DNA of 64,000 bases from VXPQ01 sp965223485 (GTDB lineage: Bacteria; Bacteroidota; Rhodothermia; Rhodothermales; VXPQ01), in NCBI GenBank assembly GCA_965223485.1, contig OZ244993.1, positions 124,001 through 188,000 of the forward strand, read 5' to 3'. Numbering within the stretch: the first letter of the stretch is position 1; each line of letters starts with the position of its first letter. Below the pieces are notes generated by a model. That model saw only the letters and a list, made by a program, of their open reading frames with translations, was not told where the DNA came from and did no database searches. A program made the position numbers and the translations under genes. Below, in pieces: positions 24,674 to 34,873 of the stretch.

Positions 24674-25564
24674 TCAATCGAGATGGGGACGAAACGCCTC
24701 GATCACGCGCGGAAGCGTCTGGTCCGTGATCCCGACCAGGGGCAGGCGCAGGCTGCCGTCCATCCGCCCCATTTCCGCCAGCATGGCCTTGACCGGGATC
24801 GGATTCGTTTCGTAAAAACAGGCCCGCATGGCCTCCAGCAGGTCAAAATGCCCCCGGCGGGCATCGTCGAGGCGGCCTTCCAGCGCCGCACGAGTCAGGT
24901 TCGAGAAAGCGGCAGGCAATACGTTGGCGACCACTGAAATCACGCCATGCCCGCCCATCGCAACCAGCGGCAACGTCATTTCATCGTCGCCGGAATACAC
25001 GGCCAGGTGATCGGGGCGGCCCGCAAGAAGATCTCCTATCTGCGCGATGCTGCCCGAAGCCTCCTTGACGCCAACCACCGCAAGCGTTTCCTGCGCCAGT
25101 TCGAGGATGGTGTCCGGAAGAATGTTGAAGCTGGTGCGGCCGGGCACGTTGTACAGTACGATCGGACAATCCGTCTCTGCTGCAATCGCCTGTACGTGGG
25201 CCTTGAAGCCCGCCTGCGTCGGTTTGTTGTAGTAAGGCCCCACAACGAGCAGGCCGTCGGCGCCGGCAGCTTCCGCCTGCTTCGAAAAGACGATGCTCTC
25301 GCTCGTGGAGTTGTTGCCCGTACCCACAATGACGGGCACGCGTCCATCCACGTGCTCAATGGCGGCAATCACGAGTTTCTCGCGCTCTTTGGGCCAGATC
25401 GTGGCGTTCTCGCCGGTCGTGCCGAGCACGACAAGCGCCTCGACGCCTCCGGCGATCTGCATGTCCATGTGGCGGCAAAACGCCTCGTAATCAATCTGTT
25501 CTCCATCCGGGGTAAACGGCGTAACGAGCGCCGTTCCGGCGCCGGTAAAAAGAAAATCGCCCAT
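24674..25564 (-). CDS. dapA: 4-hydroxy-tetrahydrodipicolinate synthase
   Basis: From ATG 25564 the protein has 296 residues, the normal length. It condenses pyruvate with aspartate semialdehyde, the first step of the lysine branch. Lys167 (GVKEAS) forms the Schiff base, Tyr138 (LYNVPGRT) is in the proton relay, and Thr49-Thr50 are in LGTTGENAT. The frame extends upstream but without homology. It follows dapB by 67 bases and thrA further upstream, so the three genes form an aspartate-family operon. I saw no lysine riboswitch. Confidence 0.95.
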   Translation of the reverse strand: MGDFLFTGAGTALVTPFTPDGEQIDYEAFCRHMDMQIAGGVEALVVLGTTGENATIWPKEREKLVIAAIEHVDGRVPVIVGTGNNSTSESIVFSKQAEAAGADGLLVVGPYYNKPTQAGFKAHVQAIAAETDCPIVLYNVPGRTSFNILPDTILELAQETLAVVGVKEASGSIAQIGDLLAGRPDHLAVYSGDDEMTLPLVAMGGHGVISVVANVLPAAFSNLTRAALEGRLDDARRGHFDLLEAMRACFYETNPIPVKAMLAEMGRMDGSLRLPLVGITDQTLPRVIEAFRPHLD

Positions 25565-25631
25565 GCCTGTGCTCTGGTATGATGGTTCTGATGAGAAAAA
25601 GGCGCCCCGCCGCATCATGCGCCGGCGCGCA

Positions 25632-26390
25632 TCATGATCCGAGCCATTCGGCCAGCAGATCGTCCAACGTAAAAAGTCCTTTCCGACCCGGAAGCCATTC
25701 GGCGGCCCGCACCGCGCCGAACGCGAAACCGCGCCGGTTTTTCGCCTCGTGCGAAAACCCCAGTTTGTCGAACGGGCTGTCAAGCGCAACATCGTGCTTG
25801 CCGACCACGCCGCCCAGCCGGGACGAGGTGACGTGCAGCGCATGGGCGTCGATGCGCCCGTGTTGCGTTTCGGTTTCAATACGATGCTTCCTGTCGAGGC
25901 CATCCATAATCAGATCGCCCAGCATGAGCGCCGTGCCGGAAGGGCTGTCGGCCTTGCCGATATGATGGGATTCGTGGACGGCGACATCGTATTCCGGCAA
26001 CTCGTCAAGGAGCGGCAGGATGGAGCGGATTGCCCTTGCAAGCAAGGCCACGCCGATGGAAAAATTCGGGGCGTAGAGGATGGAGCCGTCGTGCTTGTCC
26101 ACCAGCGCCTGCACCTCGTCGAGGCGGTCATACCAGCCGGTCGTGCCGATCACGGCGGGAAGCCCCCACCGGCAATACCGTTCGATATTCTCCGGCGCCG
26201 CATCGGGAAGGGTAAAATCTATGACTACGTCGGCGGATTCCAGGGCATCGGGTATGTTGGAAGCGTCGGGCAAGGATGGGTACCGGTCGATGTACTCGTC
26301 GAACCGGGCAACGATTTCGTGTCCACGCCCTGCGGCGAGTTCGCTCACCGCCTCACCCATCCGTCCCATTCCAACCAATGCTATTCGCAT
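25632..26390 (-). CDS. dapB: 4-hydroxy-tetrahydrodipicolinate reductase
   Basis: 252 residues. The NAD(P) motif GMGRMG is at residues 7-12, IGTTGW at residues 81-86, APNFSIGVALL at 107 onward, and the catalytic HHIGKADSPSGTA at His142-Lys146. The enzyme makes tetrahydrodipicolinate for lysine and diaminopimelate. The order thrA-dapB-dapA on the minus strand, with 48 bases to thrA and 67 to dapA, supports co-transcription. Confidence 0.95.
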   Translation of the reverse strand: MRIALVGMGRMGEAVSELAAGRGHEIVARFDEYIDRYPSLPDASNIPDALESADVVIDFTLPDAAPENIERYCRWGLPAVIGTTGWYDRLDEVQALVDKHDGSILYAPNFSIGVALLARAIRSILPLLDELPEYDVAVHESHHIGKADSPSGTALMLGDLIMDGLDRKHRIETETQHGRIDAHALHVTSSRLGGVVGKHDVALDSPFDKLGFSHEAKNRRGFAFGAVRAAEWLPGRKGLFTLDDLLAEWLGS

Positions 26391-26438
26391 ACTATGTCCC
26401 CGGTCTTTGTCGAGGCTGCGGGCTTGTACGCCCTGCCA

Positions 26439-28907
26439 TCAGGCCCCCAATTCCGCAGCCTTGATCAGGTCGGCCAGAATGCCTGCGGCCGTCACTTCCG
26501 GGCCGGCGCCCGGCCCCTGCACCACAAGCGGATTGTCGAGGTAGCGTTCCGTCGTATACACGACCATGTTATTGCTACCGTCGAGCCGCGCAAAAGGTGA
26601 ACCCTGTTCGATACGCCGTGTTTGCACGCTCAGCCGCCCCTCCTCCATGCGTCCAATGTACTGCAAACGCTGTCCCGCACCGGCAGCTTCCTCTATACGT
26701 TCTTTCCATATAGCATCCAATTCGGTTGCGCGCTCCATGAACTCGGCCAGTGATACGCCAAGCAAGGAGGGCGGCGCCAGCGAATCGACCGCAATATCAC
26801 TGCGTTCAACCTGAAGCCCTGTCTCCCGGGCCAGAATGAGAATCTTGCGCGCCACATCCTCCCCTTGCAGGTCTTCCCTCGGATCCGGTTCCGTATAACC
26901 CCTCTCACGGGCGGTGCGAACGGCCTCGGAAAACTTCATCCCCATCGCCATGCTGTAGAAGATATAGGCCAGCGTCCCCGAAAATACGCCCTCGATCCGT
27001 ATCACCCGATCGCCGCTTCGTATCAGGTCGCGCAACGTGGAAATCACCGGCAACCCCGCGCCCACCGTCGTCTCGTAGAGATACGGGACCTGCCGGCGGT
27101 GCGACATGCTTAAAAGTTCTTCGTAGAACGATTGATCTTGCGTATTGGCGCGCTTGTTGGGCGTGATGATCGATATGGAACGCGACAGCAACTCAGGATA
27201 CTTCGAAGCTACTTGCTCGGAAGCCGTAGCGTCGATAACCATCATCCGGTGCAGACGCCCTGCCTGGAGTTGATCCATCACGGCATCGATCCCCCCCTGC
27301 TTTCCATTTTCCAGCGCCTCGACAGCATGGGCAAAGGGAATGCCCTCCACGTCCCAGGCCATTTTCCTGGTATTGGCAAGCCCCACGAGCTGGATGTTCA
27401 GCCTGAGGCTGTGCAGAAGCGTTTCCTGTTGATGCTCCAGCATCTTCAGCAGCGCCCGCCCGACCACACCGGCGCCGATAAGAAAGACATGCACCCGGTG
27501 CCGCAACAGGGCGAATTCATCGTGCAGGGCATGTACGGCGTGCTTCCCCTCCGCATCGGATATCACCGCCGAAATGTTCGTTTCCGCCGCCCCCTGCGCA
27601 ATAGCCAACACGTTGACCCCATCGCGCCCCAGCGTGGAAAACATGCGACCGGCCAGACCAGGACGCTGCCGCATATTGTCTCCCACCACCGATACGATGG
27701 CGCATTGCCCCATTGTATATACACGAGCCACATCGCCCCGGACCAGTTCGAGTTCGAACTCTTCCCGGATCAGATGGGCGGAAATTTCAGCGTCCCAGGA
27801 CGACACCACCGTGCAAAGGCTCTGTTCCGACGAGGCCTGCGCAATCAAAAGCACATTGATGTCCCGGGCGGCCAGCGCCGTCAGCGCACGCGCGGAAATG
27901 CCCGGCACCCCGGCGAGGCCCGTCCCCTCCAGCATAATCACCGCAACATCCCGGATCGTGGTGATGGCTTTGACATGCCCCTCCATCGTCGTCGTATCCT
28001 TCGAAATCAGGGTACCCGGCGCCGATGGATCCAGCGTATTCCGAATGCAAAGAGGGATATTTTGCAAAAGCAGGGGACGCATCGTACGGGAATGCAGCAC
28101 TTCCGCCCCGAAATAAGCGAGTTCCGCCGCTTCCCGGTAACTCAACCTGGGAAGTACGAAGGCTTCCGGCGCCAACCGGGGATCGGCGGACAGCACCCCA
28201 TCCACATCGGTCCAGATCGTGACCCGCTCCGCCCCGAGAGCGCCCCCGATAATCGTGGCCGTATAATCGCTCCCCGAACGGCCCAGCGTGGTTGACACCT
28301 TGCGCACCGTGGACGCAATGAAGCCGGTCGCCACCAGAATATCGCCCTTGTCGCAGGAATCGAAACGGGCGCGGACCCGTTCATTGGTCTCGTCGAACAG
28401 CACATTCGCCTGCCCGAACGAGGCATCCGTGCAAATGATGTCCCTGGTGTCTACGGCCTCCGCACCCTGACCCGCCGCGCGAAAGGCGGCCGCCACAATC
28501 GGGGCGGATAGCTGCTCTCCCAGGCCGACCACGGCGTCACGAGCCCGATCCGTACATTCCCGAAGAAGATACACGCCATCGAGGAGTTCGGTGAGTTCCA
28601 GCATCCTGGCCTCGATCAACCCCCGAAGGGAGGCCTCCTCCGCATCGCTCGCCAGGGCATCCGCGACAGCAAGATGCCGCGTCCCGAGTTCGCGAAGGAT
28701 ATCGCCATGATTGCCGGCGCGCGCAATGGCGAGATCGATCGCTTCGAGAAGAGTGTCCGTCACCCCGCTCAGTGCAGATACAACCACAATGCGCAAGCCG
28801 TCGCTGTCTTCGTCCGATACGAGATCGACTACCCGCCGAATGCGCTCCGCCGTCGCCACGGAGGTGCCGCCAAACTTGTGTACGTAAACGGGGCGTTCAG
28901 AGGGCAT
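26439..28907 (-). CDS. thrA: Bifunctional aspartate kinase / homoserine dehydrogenase I
   Basis: From ATG 28907 the protein has 822 residues. The aspartokinase part (residues 1 to ~290) starts with HKFGGTSVA and has the GRSGSDYTATI core; two ACT regulatory domains follow (residues ~310-460). The homoserine dehydrogenase part begins VFLIGAGVVGRALLKML and includes ITPNKRAN and GVFSGTLAYIF. It carries out the first and third steps towards threonine and supplies aspartate semialdehyde to dapA. The ACT domains usually bind threonine. The start lies 13 bases after the sulfatase stop, and the longer frame to 29081 overlaps that gene. Confidence 0.94.
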   Translation of the reverse strand: MPSERPVYVHKFGGTSVATAERIRRVVDLVSDEDSDGLRIVVVSALSGVTDTLLEAIDLAIARAGNHGDILRELGTRHLAVADALASDAEEASLRGLIEARMLELTELLDGVYLLRECTDRARDAVVGLGEQLSAPIVAAAFRAAGQGAEAVDTRDIICTDASFGQANVLFDETNERVRARFDSCDKGDILVATGFIASTVRKVSTTLGRSGSDYTATIIGGALGAERVTIWTDVDGVLSADPRLAPEAFVLPRLSYREAAELAYFGAEVLHSRTMRPLLLQNIPLCIRNTLDPSAPGTLISKDTTTMEGHVKAITTIRDVAVIMLEGTGLAGVPGISARALTALAARDINVLLIAQASSEQSLCTVVSSWDAEISAHLIREEFELELVRGDVARVYTMGQCAIVSVVGDNMRQRPGLAGRMFSTLGRDGVNVLAIAQGAAETNISAVISDAEGKHAVHALHDEFALLRHRVHVFLIGAGVVGRALLKMLEHQQETLLHSLRLNIQLVGLANTRKMAWDVEGIPFAHAVEALENGKQGGIDAVMDQLQAGRLHRMMVIDATASEQVASKYPELLSRSISIITPNKRANTQDQSFYEELLSMSHRRQVPYLYETTVGAGLPVISTLRDLIRSGDRVIRIEGVFSGTLAYIFYSMAMGMKFSEAVRTARERGYTEPDPREDLQGEDVARKILILARETGLQVERSDIAVDSLAPPSLLGVSLAEFMERATELDAIWKERIEEAAGAGQRLQYIGRMEEGRLSVQTRRIEQGSPFARLDGSNNMVVYTTERYLDNPLVVQGPGAGPEVTAAGILADLIKAAELGA

Positions 28908-28920
28908 GGAAGGGCTCGGA

Positions 28921-30693
28921 TCAGTCGATACGATGCGTGATTTCAACCTGATGAGGACCCCGCACGAGATCCGGTTCTTCAAGAGAAACCTCCAGCCGGA
29001 TCGGCCCCACCGGCAGGGAAAGACCTTCATACTGCACGATGCCCTCTCCTGCCGCGGCCTCCACGGAGTACTCCATATCATCCGCCCGGAGCAGAACGGT
29101 CAGCGGTTTGTCGGAGGGGTCGAACCGCACCAGCACATCATAGGTCCCTTCGCCCTTGACGTCCAGTAACCAGAAACCCTGTGCGTTGCGGCTCCATCCT
29201 CCCTGTACGGATCGCCAGTCCTGCCGGGTCAGAATCGTCGGATTTTCGTGCGGCGTGCCCACATGAATGCGCGGGGGAGCATAATTGTCAGGCCGGGTGC
29301 TGCTCACGTCGTCGAACCAGGCATCGTAGCGCGCCGTCAGGTCCTCCACGATGTCAGGACGTGCGGCAGCCAGATCCGCGAGGGCGTGCGGATCCTCCAG
29401 CATGTCGTACAACTCGAACGCCGGCCTCCCTTCCGGGAGCGCCTCCTGCCCGAACCCGCTGTTGTTGACCAGTTTCCAGCGCGGCGTACGCACCGAGACA
29501 TGATGGTAACGGTCCGGCACATTGCCGCGGTGCGTTTGCAAGACGAGCAGACGATCGCTCTGATCCACTTCCTCGCCCAGCAACGCCGGCAACAGGCTCT
29601 CCCCGTCGATGGTGCGGTCGTCCGGGAGCGCCACCCCTGCTGCATCGAGCATCGTGGGCATCAGATCGACATGCGCCGATATGTGATCGTCGACGCGTCC
29701 CGGGGTAAGCCGTGCAGGCCAGCGAATCAGGAGCGGCGAACGAATCCCCCCCTCGTACACGCTGGCTTTCATGCCTTGCATGCCCGCCACATAGCGGCGC
29801 GTGTTCGGGCCGTTATCGACAATGAACAGGACCAGCGTGTTCTCCGCCAGACCCGACTCGTCGAGCCAGGTCATGAGCCGCCCCATGTTGTCGTCGATGT
29901 TGTCGATCATGGCAAAGATGCGGGCCAGGCGATCTGGGTCGTTCTCTTCCGGCAGCGGGTGTCCGGCTTCCTGCGGAAATCTCGCGGGGTCCAGGTCCTG
30001 ACCCGCATAATGCGCATACAGGTCCTCCGGCACGTCGTGGTACGGCGAATGGGGCGCATTCGCGGCGATGTAGGTAAAGAACGGGCGTCCTGCCGCATGC
30101 TCGCTTTCCATCCACTGACGGGCCTCGTCGAAGTAAATGTCGGTGCAGTACCCGGTCATTTGCTCCAGTTCGCCATTGCGCAGCAGAATCGGATCGGTGT
30201 ACGCCCCTTCCGCGCCGGGCGGATCCGACGGCTGGCCAATCCCACCGCCCCGGTGTACGAGCGCCTCTTCGAACCCTTGATCCTGCGGGCGCATGGGGTA
30301 GTTGTCCCCAAGATGCCACTTGCCGAAGATGCCTGTGGCATAGCCGGCGCCCTGGAGCGATTCAGCCACCGTGATCTCGTCCGGGTCCATCATAGCCCGC
30401 CCCAACCAGGTATCGACGACGCGCGTCCGGTAGTTGTACCGCCCCGTCATGAACGATGCGCGCGTGGGAGCGCACACCGGACTGACGTAAAACGGGTTGA
30501 CCCGGATGCTCTGGGTCGCCAGTTCGTCCAGGTTGGGCGTCTGGAGGATCGGGTTGCCCGTGAACCCGAAATCCCCGTAGCCCTGGTCATCCGTAATGAC
30601 GAGGATGATATTCGGAGGCGTATCGCCGGAAGGGGCGGTGCATCCTGCAAAAAGAAGCAGTGGAACAAGAAATAGGGGAGAAAAGCGCATCAT
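28921..30693 (-). CDS. Lipoprotein arylsulfatase (type I sulfatase)
   Basis: 590 residues. The lipobox is LFAGC with Cys18. The sulfatase core begins NIILVITDDQGYGD (Asp35 and Asp36 metal ligands), and Cys74 in CAPTRASFMTGR is the C-x-P-x-R site that is converted to formylglycine. GKWHLGD and the later D-N-G metal site (FIVDNGPNTR) are present. Residues ~460-590 form an extra beta-rich C-terminal domain. Such enzymes remove sulfate esters from carbohydrates or aromatic compounds. The protein is probably anchored in the outer membrane. It is one of two sulfatases in tandem. Confidence 0.9.
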   Translation of the reverse strand: MMRFSPLFLVPLLLFAGCTAPSGDTPPNIILVITDDQGYGDFGFTGNPILQTPNLDELATQSIRVNPFYVSPVCAPTRASFMTGRYNYRTRVVDTWLGRAMMDPDEITVAESLQGAGYATGIFGKWHLGDNYPMRPQDQGFEEALVHRGGGIGQPSDPPGAEGAYTDPILLRNGELEQMTGYCTDIYFDEARQWMESEHAAGRPFFTYIAANAPHSPYHDVPEDLYAHYAGQDLDPARFPQEAGHPLPEENDPDRLARIFAMIDNIDDNMGRLMTWLDESGLAENTLVLFIVDNGPNTRRYVAGMQGMKASVYEGGIRSPLLIRWPARLTPGRVDDHISAHVDLMPTMLDAAGVALPDDRTIDGESLLPALLGEEVDQSDRLLVLQTHRGNVPDRYHHVSVRTPRWKLVNNSGFGQEALPEGRPAFELYDMLEDPHALADLAAARPDIVEDLTARYDAWFDDVSSTRPDNYAPPRIHVGTPHENPTILTRQDWRSVQGGWSRNAQGFWLLDVKGEGTYDVLVRFDPSDKPLTVLLRADDMEYSVEAAAGEGIVQYEGLSLPVGPIRLEVSLEEPDLVRGPHQVEITHRID

Positions 30694-30801
30694 GTGGAAA
30701 GTTCGAGTAAATCAGGAAAAACGGCGAAAAGCAGGGGAAATGCTAAAAAGTAGGCAAAACAGAAAAATCAGGGAAAATGACAAAATGCGGGGAAAACATC
30801 G
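30694..30801 (-). other. Purine-rich spacer between the two sulfatase genes
   Basis: This 108-base gap has many ggaaaa and aaaacag motifs on the plus strand, so the minus-strand message is pyrimidine-rich. No gene or clear promoter is seen. Confidence 0.4.
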
Positions 30802-32385
30802 TCATTTGATCAATCGTGCCGCAAGAGGCAGCACCGGGTCGTTGATTTCGGTCATGCGCTCCACCAGACGGGCGTCGAGGTACTCGAGCGCGGTGCGGAC
30901 TTCCGGCGTGTCTTCCGCAATGAGATTCACGCTTTCGGCGGGGTCCTCCGCCAGGTTGAACAACTCGTCGCGGCGCGCATCGAGCAGGTCGCGGACCAGT
31001 TTCCATTCGGGAGTCCGATACGCACGCATGTGTGTCCAGGATTGGTGATGCGTGGAATACTCCGCATAAAACTCGGTGGGCCAGTCTTCCGGCGTATCGC
31101 CCTGCAATAGCGGCACGAAGCTGCGCCCCCGGAGCAGCACACCGGCAGGCACATCGGCTCCACTCATCTCCGCAAGCGTGGCGTACCAGTCGAGATTGCT
31201 TACGATCGACTCCACCACCGTACCGGGTGCGGTTACCCCCGGCCACCGGACGAACAGCGGCGCCTTCAGCGAATTGTCGTACATGTTCGGGCGCTGCCCC
31301 TGCGGCACGTGGTACGTCCCCGGCGGCGGATCGGTCAGGATCCAGTGGCCGTTCCCCTTGTGCCACATTCCGTTATGGCCCATGTTGTATCCATGATCGG
31401 ACGTGAAGACGACAATGGTGTTGTCTGCAAGGCCAAGCTCGTCGAGCACATCGAGAATCCGCCCCAGGTTGCGGTCGATGCTCGCCACCGCCGCAAGATA
31501 TTCGGGCATATACCGGTGCAGACGTTCCGTATCGAGCAGAGGATAATCGGGGTTGGGCAGAACGGGATCGAGTCCCTCGTACGGCGCCCAGTCTTCTTCC
31601 GGCAAGGGCAGCCAGGCGGCATGGGGCGCCCGGTAGTGGAGCGACAACAGAAAGGGACCTTCCCGGTGCTCCCGCAGAAACCCGATGGCATGGTCCGTCA
31701 GGATGTTCTGGGTGAATCCTTCATGCGTTCCCGTAACGCCGTTTTCTTCGAGGACGGGATCGCGGGGGGCGTTGCCGCCGCTGCGAAATCCGAAGAAATA
31801 ATCGTACCCCATCGTGGTGGGATGGTAGCGATCCTGCGTGCCAAGGTGCCACTTGCCGATCAGTCCCGTCGCATAGCCCTCCCGGTTCAGCAGATCGACC
31901 CAGGTGAGAAGGCCCGGGTCCAGCCCGTGGCCGACCTCCCGCTGGGGATTAATCCAGTCCCATATATCCACTTCCGAGCCGTAACGGCCCGTCATGAGTT
32001 CGGCCCGGGACGGACTGCACACGGGCGTCGCGACGAACGCATTACGGAAAAAGGCCCCTCCGGCCGCGAGACGGTTCATGTGGGGCGTGTGCAGGTCCGG
32101 GTGGCCCGCACCAAGCACGGCGAAGTTTTCGGGATCGCTTTCCATGGCTTGCCCCATAGACTCGGCAAGCGCATGGCCTTCCGCACCCAGCGCCCACGGT
32201 GCCTGATCATCGGTCAGGATGAAGAGGATATTGGGTTTCTCCGGCGGATCGGCGGCGCCTGTGTCCTGGGCGGCGGCCGGGAACGTCAGGAAAGCGGCAA
32301 GGCAGATCGCCAGTGTCCGGCATACAAAGGATACACAGCCTGCCCGGGGGGCAGCAATGCGATCGGGCGCGGATTCGATAACCAT
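30802..32385 (-). CDS. Secreted sulfatase (type I)
   Basis: From ATG 32385 the protein has 527 residues. A signal peptide (TLAICLAAFLTFPAAAQ) precedes the core PNILFILTDDQAPWALG. The activated Cys123 is in VCSPSRAELMTGR (C-x-P-x-R), GKWHLG follows, and FTSDHGYNMGHNG holds the second metal site. It differs enough from the other sulfatase to suggest a separate substrate. The start at 32514 would put a long unlikely region before the signal. An anaerobic-type or FGE maturase is needed but is not in this window. Confidence 0.88.
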   Translation of the reverse strand: MVIESAPDRIAAPRAGCVSFVCRTLAICLAAFLTFPAAAQDTGAADPPEKPNILFILTDDQAPWALGAEGHALAESMGQAMESDPENFAVLGAGHPDLHTPHMNRLAAGGAFFRNAFVATPVCSPSRAELMTGRYGSEVDIWDWINPQREVGHGLDPGLLTWVDLLNREGYATGLIGKWHLGTQDRYHPTTMGYDYFFGFRSGGNAPRDPVLEENGVTGTHEGFTQNILTDHAIGFLREHREGPFLLSLHYRAPHAAWLPLPEEDWAPYEGLDPVLPNPDYPLLDTERLHRYMPEYLAAVASIDRNLGRILDVLDELGLADNTIVVFTSDHGYNMGHNGMWHKGNGHWILTDPPPGTYHVPQGQRPNMYDNSLKAPLFVRWPGVTAPGTVVESIVSNLDWYATLAEMSGADVPAGVLLRGRSFVPLLQGDTPEDWPTEFYAEYSTHHQSWTHMRAYRTPEWKLVRDLLDARRDELFNLAEDPAESVNLIAEDTPEVRTALEYLDARLVERMTEINDPVLPLAARLIK

Positions 32386-32526
32386 CGTGGAACAAGCCGG
32401 ACGGTGCCCGGAAGTCGGTATCCGCAGGGTGTGGAAAAACAGAAATTTCACCATAGCCATATGCAAGAAGGGATCATCGCCCCTAATGATACCGGCTGCA
32501 GGGCGTTTCGGCAAGAGGGGCCGTCC

Positions 32527-34791
32527 TTAAAGACGATACGTGTAGTTGAGTTTGAGCGAAGCGCCCCGCGAAAACGTGATCAGATCGCGGTTTTCAAACA
32601 GGCCGGCGCCCATATTCCGCCAATTGTGCCGGTACACGAGAAAGATGTTCGAACCCGGTTTCACGATCCAGCGCAGACGTGAAAAAAGGCCCACGAGTTC
32701 ACTGACTTCGTCATACTGGATCTGCAGCTTTGCAGAAATCGATGGCGTCGGGTCCCACTCGGTTTCGATCTCATAGACGTTGGCGGTGAAGTTGCCCTGG
32801 GGCATCGTCACATCGTTGTACCCGACACTTGTCCCGATACTGACGCCGGCGCTTGGACGAAACGTCATGCGGAAGGAAACCTCTTTGCTGGAACCGTCCC
32901 AGAAATCACCCCAGTCCACGCCCCCGAACATTGAAATCGTCCTCCTGCCCGCGGTGTATCCCCTGACGGAAAACCGCTGCACCGTATAACCGCCGGGCAA
33001 AATCTCTATCCCGTCGCTGACCTCAAAAGCACGGTGGAGTTCTTCAAAGCGCCGCGTAAAATCGATGGACACGTTATCCCCGCTTTCGAACTCGATCCCG
33101 AGCAGTTCCAGCTCCCATTCCCGTTCCTCGGGAATGCCCGTGTCCATTGCGACCAGATGCCGGTATTGTACGCCAAAGCCAAGCTGCCGTATCTGCTCGA
33201 TCCTGGCTGGCCTGGGCATCCAGTTGATGCGCGGCTCGATGCGGCGGAAGTTGTTGCGCCGCACAAAACCCGTCCGTGGACGGTAATCGGCGCCGAACTC
33301 CCGATAGGAAATGTGGCCGGACCAGATGTCATTGGGAAAGTTGAAGCGGATGCCGCGTGCGGACAAGTCGCTCAACGATTTATCCGTGCCCGGATCAACG
33401 TTGGTATTGCCTACGGCAAAGACCTCCAGTTCCGCATTTTTGTCCCCAAAAAAGTGCCGGGTGGCGAGCTGCATATCCACGCCGAACGTGTGTCCGGTTT
33501 CGGGGGCAAAGCCCGTCGGGTCTTCCGATGTGGCGCGGCGCGTATAAATGGCCCCGATCGTGGATTGTTCGAAAATCGGATGCCGGACACGGGCAACGGT
33601 AAACCGTTCGGAAGGAATCACCACATTTTTCCGGTCGTCGTCAAGGTACTTCAGGTCACCGACGCCTACCTGAAAGAACCCCACATCGGTCCGGCCGATT
33701 TGCCCCGTCATGCGAACACCGTAGTCGATAGGTACAGGGCGTCCACTCACCAGGCCGATGTTGCGCGAGAAGAACGGAGTGGGATTGCTGCGCGGAGCGA
33801 AGGAAAAAATGCCGGAGCCTTCCAGAAAGAACCCGCGCTGCTCCGGGAAACGAAGCGGGAAGCGTGTCAGGTTCACGCGCCGCTGATCCGCCTCGACCTC
33901 GGCAAAATCGGTATTGAACGACAGGGATGCGCGCAGGCTTGGCGTAACGCTGTAGTTGAGATCCAGGCTGATATCGCCGGGGTACGTCGTAGGATCGACG
34001 TTTCCGGGTACGTTGCGCCAGCTCCCGATCACCGAAGGAACCCCCTCGAGCCCGATCCCCTGAGAAATATCCCGGAGCCCGACAAGCCGGCCGGCGTAGA
34101 TCGGGCGCAACAGGCCTTCGTTGCGGCGCCACCCCCGCCATAGCATTTCTTCGTTGGTGCGCCGGATCGTACGCTGGAAATTGATCCCCCATTCGTCCGA
34201 CCCCGGATCGAAGTTCAACGTCCGAAAGGGTATGCTGACTTCCAGTGACCACCCGTCGGGCCGCCGGGCCGTGCGCACGTCCCAAATGCCGTTCCACGCG
34301 CGGCCGCTGCTGAAGTGCGACCGGCTGCCTCCAATAAGGAGCGCATCGCTCCGCATGGCGTTGGGATTTGTCTCGAACAAATATCCTGTGCGCCCGTCCT
34401 GGAAAGTATCCAGTATCCACATGAACCGGTCGTCGCTGTACAGGAACGCGTCGCGGCGCTTCTGATAGGCAATGATGCCTTCAGGGTCGTCGTACAGAAT
34501 CGCACCGATGTACAACCGGTCCTGGTCATAGACGATCCGTATTTCCGTGGGGTGTGAGGGGCTGCCCCCTTCGACCGGCTCCTGCTGTGTGAAGTCGGTG
34601 ATCGGAATGGCCTGACCCCAGACATCCTCTATGATCCGTCCGTCCAGGTCGATCCGGTCTTCATCGGCAAGCCGATGCGCCTGGAGAACAGGGAACTCGT
34701 CGTCCGCGGATTCCTGGGCAGACGCCGGGGCCGGCAAACTGACAAGTGTGCACCCGGCCAGCAGCAAAGCCAAACCGGGAAAGCGGTGCAT
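32527..34791 (-). CDS. DUF5916 outer-membrane protein with CBM9-like domain
   Basis: From ATG 34791 the protein has 754 residues with a signal peptide (MHRFPGLALLLAGC..., cleaved at ASA|QES). An LAGC near residue 14 could also be a lipobox, which would be unusual for this family. Residues ~40-220 resemble a family 9 carbohydrate-binding domain (IDLDGRIIEDVWGQA) and the remainder is a beta-rich barrel-like DUF5916 domain containing FPLRFPEQRGFFLEGSGIF. The function of the family is unknown; it is common in FCB bacteria. It sits upstream of the two sulfatase genes on the same strand, so a surface role with sulfated glycans is possible. Confidence 0.78.
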   Translation of the reverse strand: MHRFPGLALLLAGCTLVSLPAPASAQESADDEFPVLQAHRLADEDRIDLDGRIIEDVWGQAIPITDFTQQEPVEGGSPSHPTEIRIVYDQDRLYIGAILYDDPEGIIAYQKRRDAFLYSDDRFMWILDTFQDGRTGYLFETNPNAMRSDALLIGGSRSHFSSGRAWNGIWDVRTARRPDGWSLEVSIPFRTLNFDPGSDEWGINFQRTIRRTNEEMLWRGWRRNEGLLRPIYAGRLVGLRDISQGIGLEGVPSVIGSWRNVPGNVDPTTYPGDISLDLNYSVTPSLRASLSFNTDFAEVEADQRRVNLTRFPLRFPEQRGFFLEGSGIFSFAPRSNPTPFFSRNIGLVSGRPVPIDYGVRMTGQIGRTDVGFFQVGVGDLKYLDDDRKNVVIPSERFTVARVRHPIFEQSTIGAIYTRRATSEDPTGFAPETGHTFGVDMQLATRHFFGDKNAELEVFAVGNTNVDPGTDKSLSDLSARGIRFNFPNDIWSGHISYREFGADYRPRTGFVRRNNFRRIEPRINWMPRPARIEQIRQLGFGVQYRHLVAMDTGIPEEREWELELLGIEFESGDNVSIDFTRRFEELHRAFEVSDGIEILPGGYTVQRFSVRGYTAGRRTISMFGGVDWGDFWDGSSKEVSFRMTFRPSAGVSIGTSVGYNDVTMPQGNFTANVYEIETEWDPTPSISAKLQIQYDEVSELVGLFSRLRWIVKPGSNIFLVYRHNWRNMGAGLFENRDLITFSRGASLKLNYTYRL

Positions 34792-34873
34792 CGCAGGATG
34801 CGGGGAGGCAATCAAGGGAGGGAGGGCTTTGCAGCGGTTCGGGGGTAAAACTTAAATATAGTATTCGTCGGAC

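Noticed and set aside
27132..28295. Plus-strand frame of 387 codons opposite thrA
   Set aside because: Antisense shadow in high-GC DNA, with composition unlike protein.
24674..28907. Lysine or threonine riboswitch or leader peptide before thrA-dapB-dapA
   Set aside because: Only 13 bases separate the sulfatase stop from thrA, and the gaps between the three genes are too short and show no L-box features.
30694..30801. A-rich spacer as a promoter or repeat element
   Set aside because: Irregular purine-rich sequence with no conserved period and no recognisable -33/-7 pair.
29248..32682. Two long plus-strand frames (475 and 457 codons) opposite the sulfatase genes
   Set aside because: They mirror the sulfatase coding sequences and show no motif of their own.
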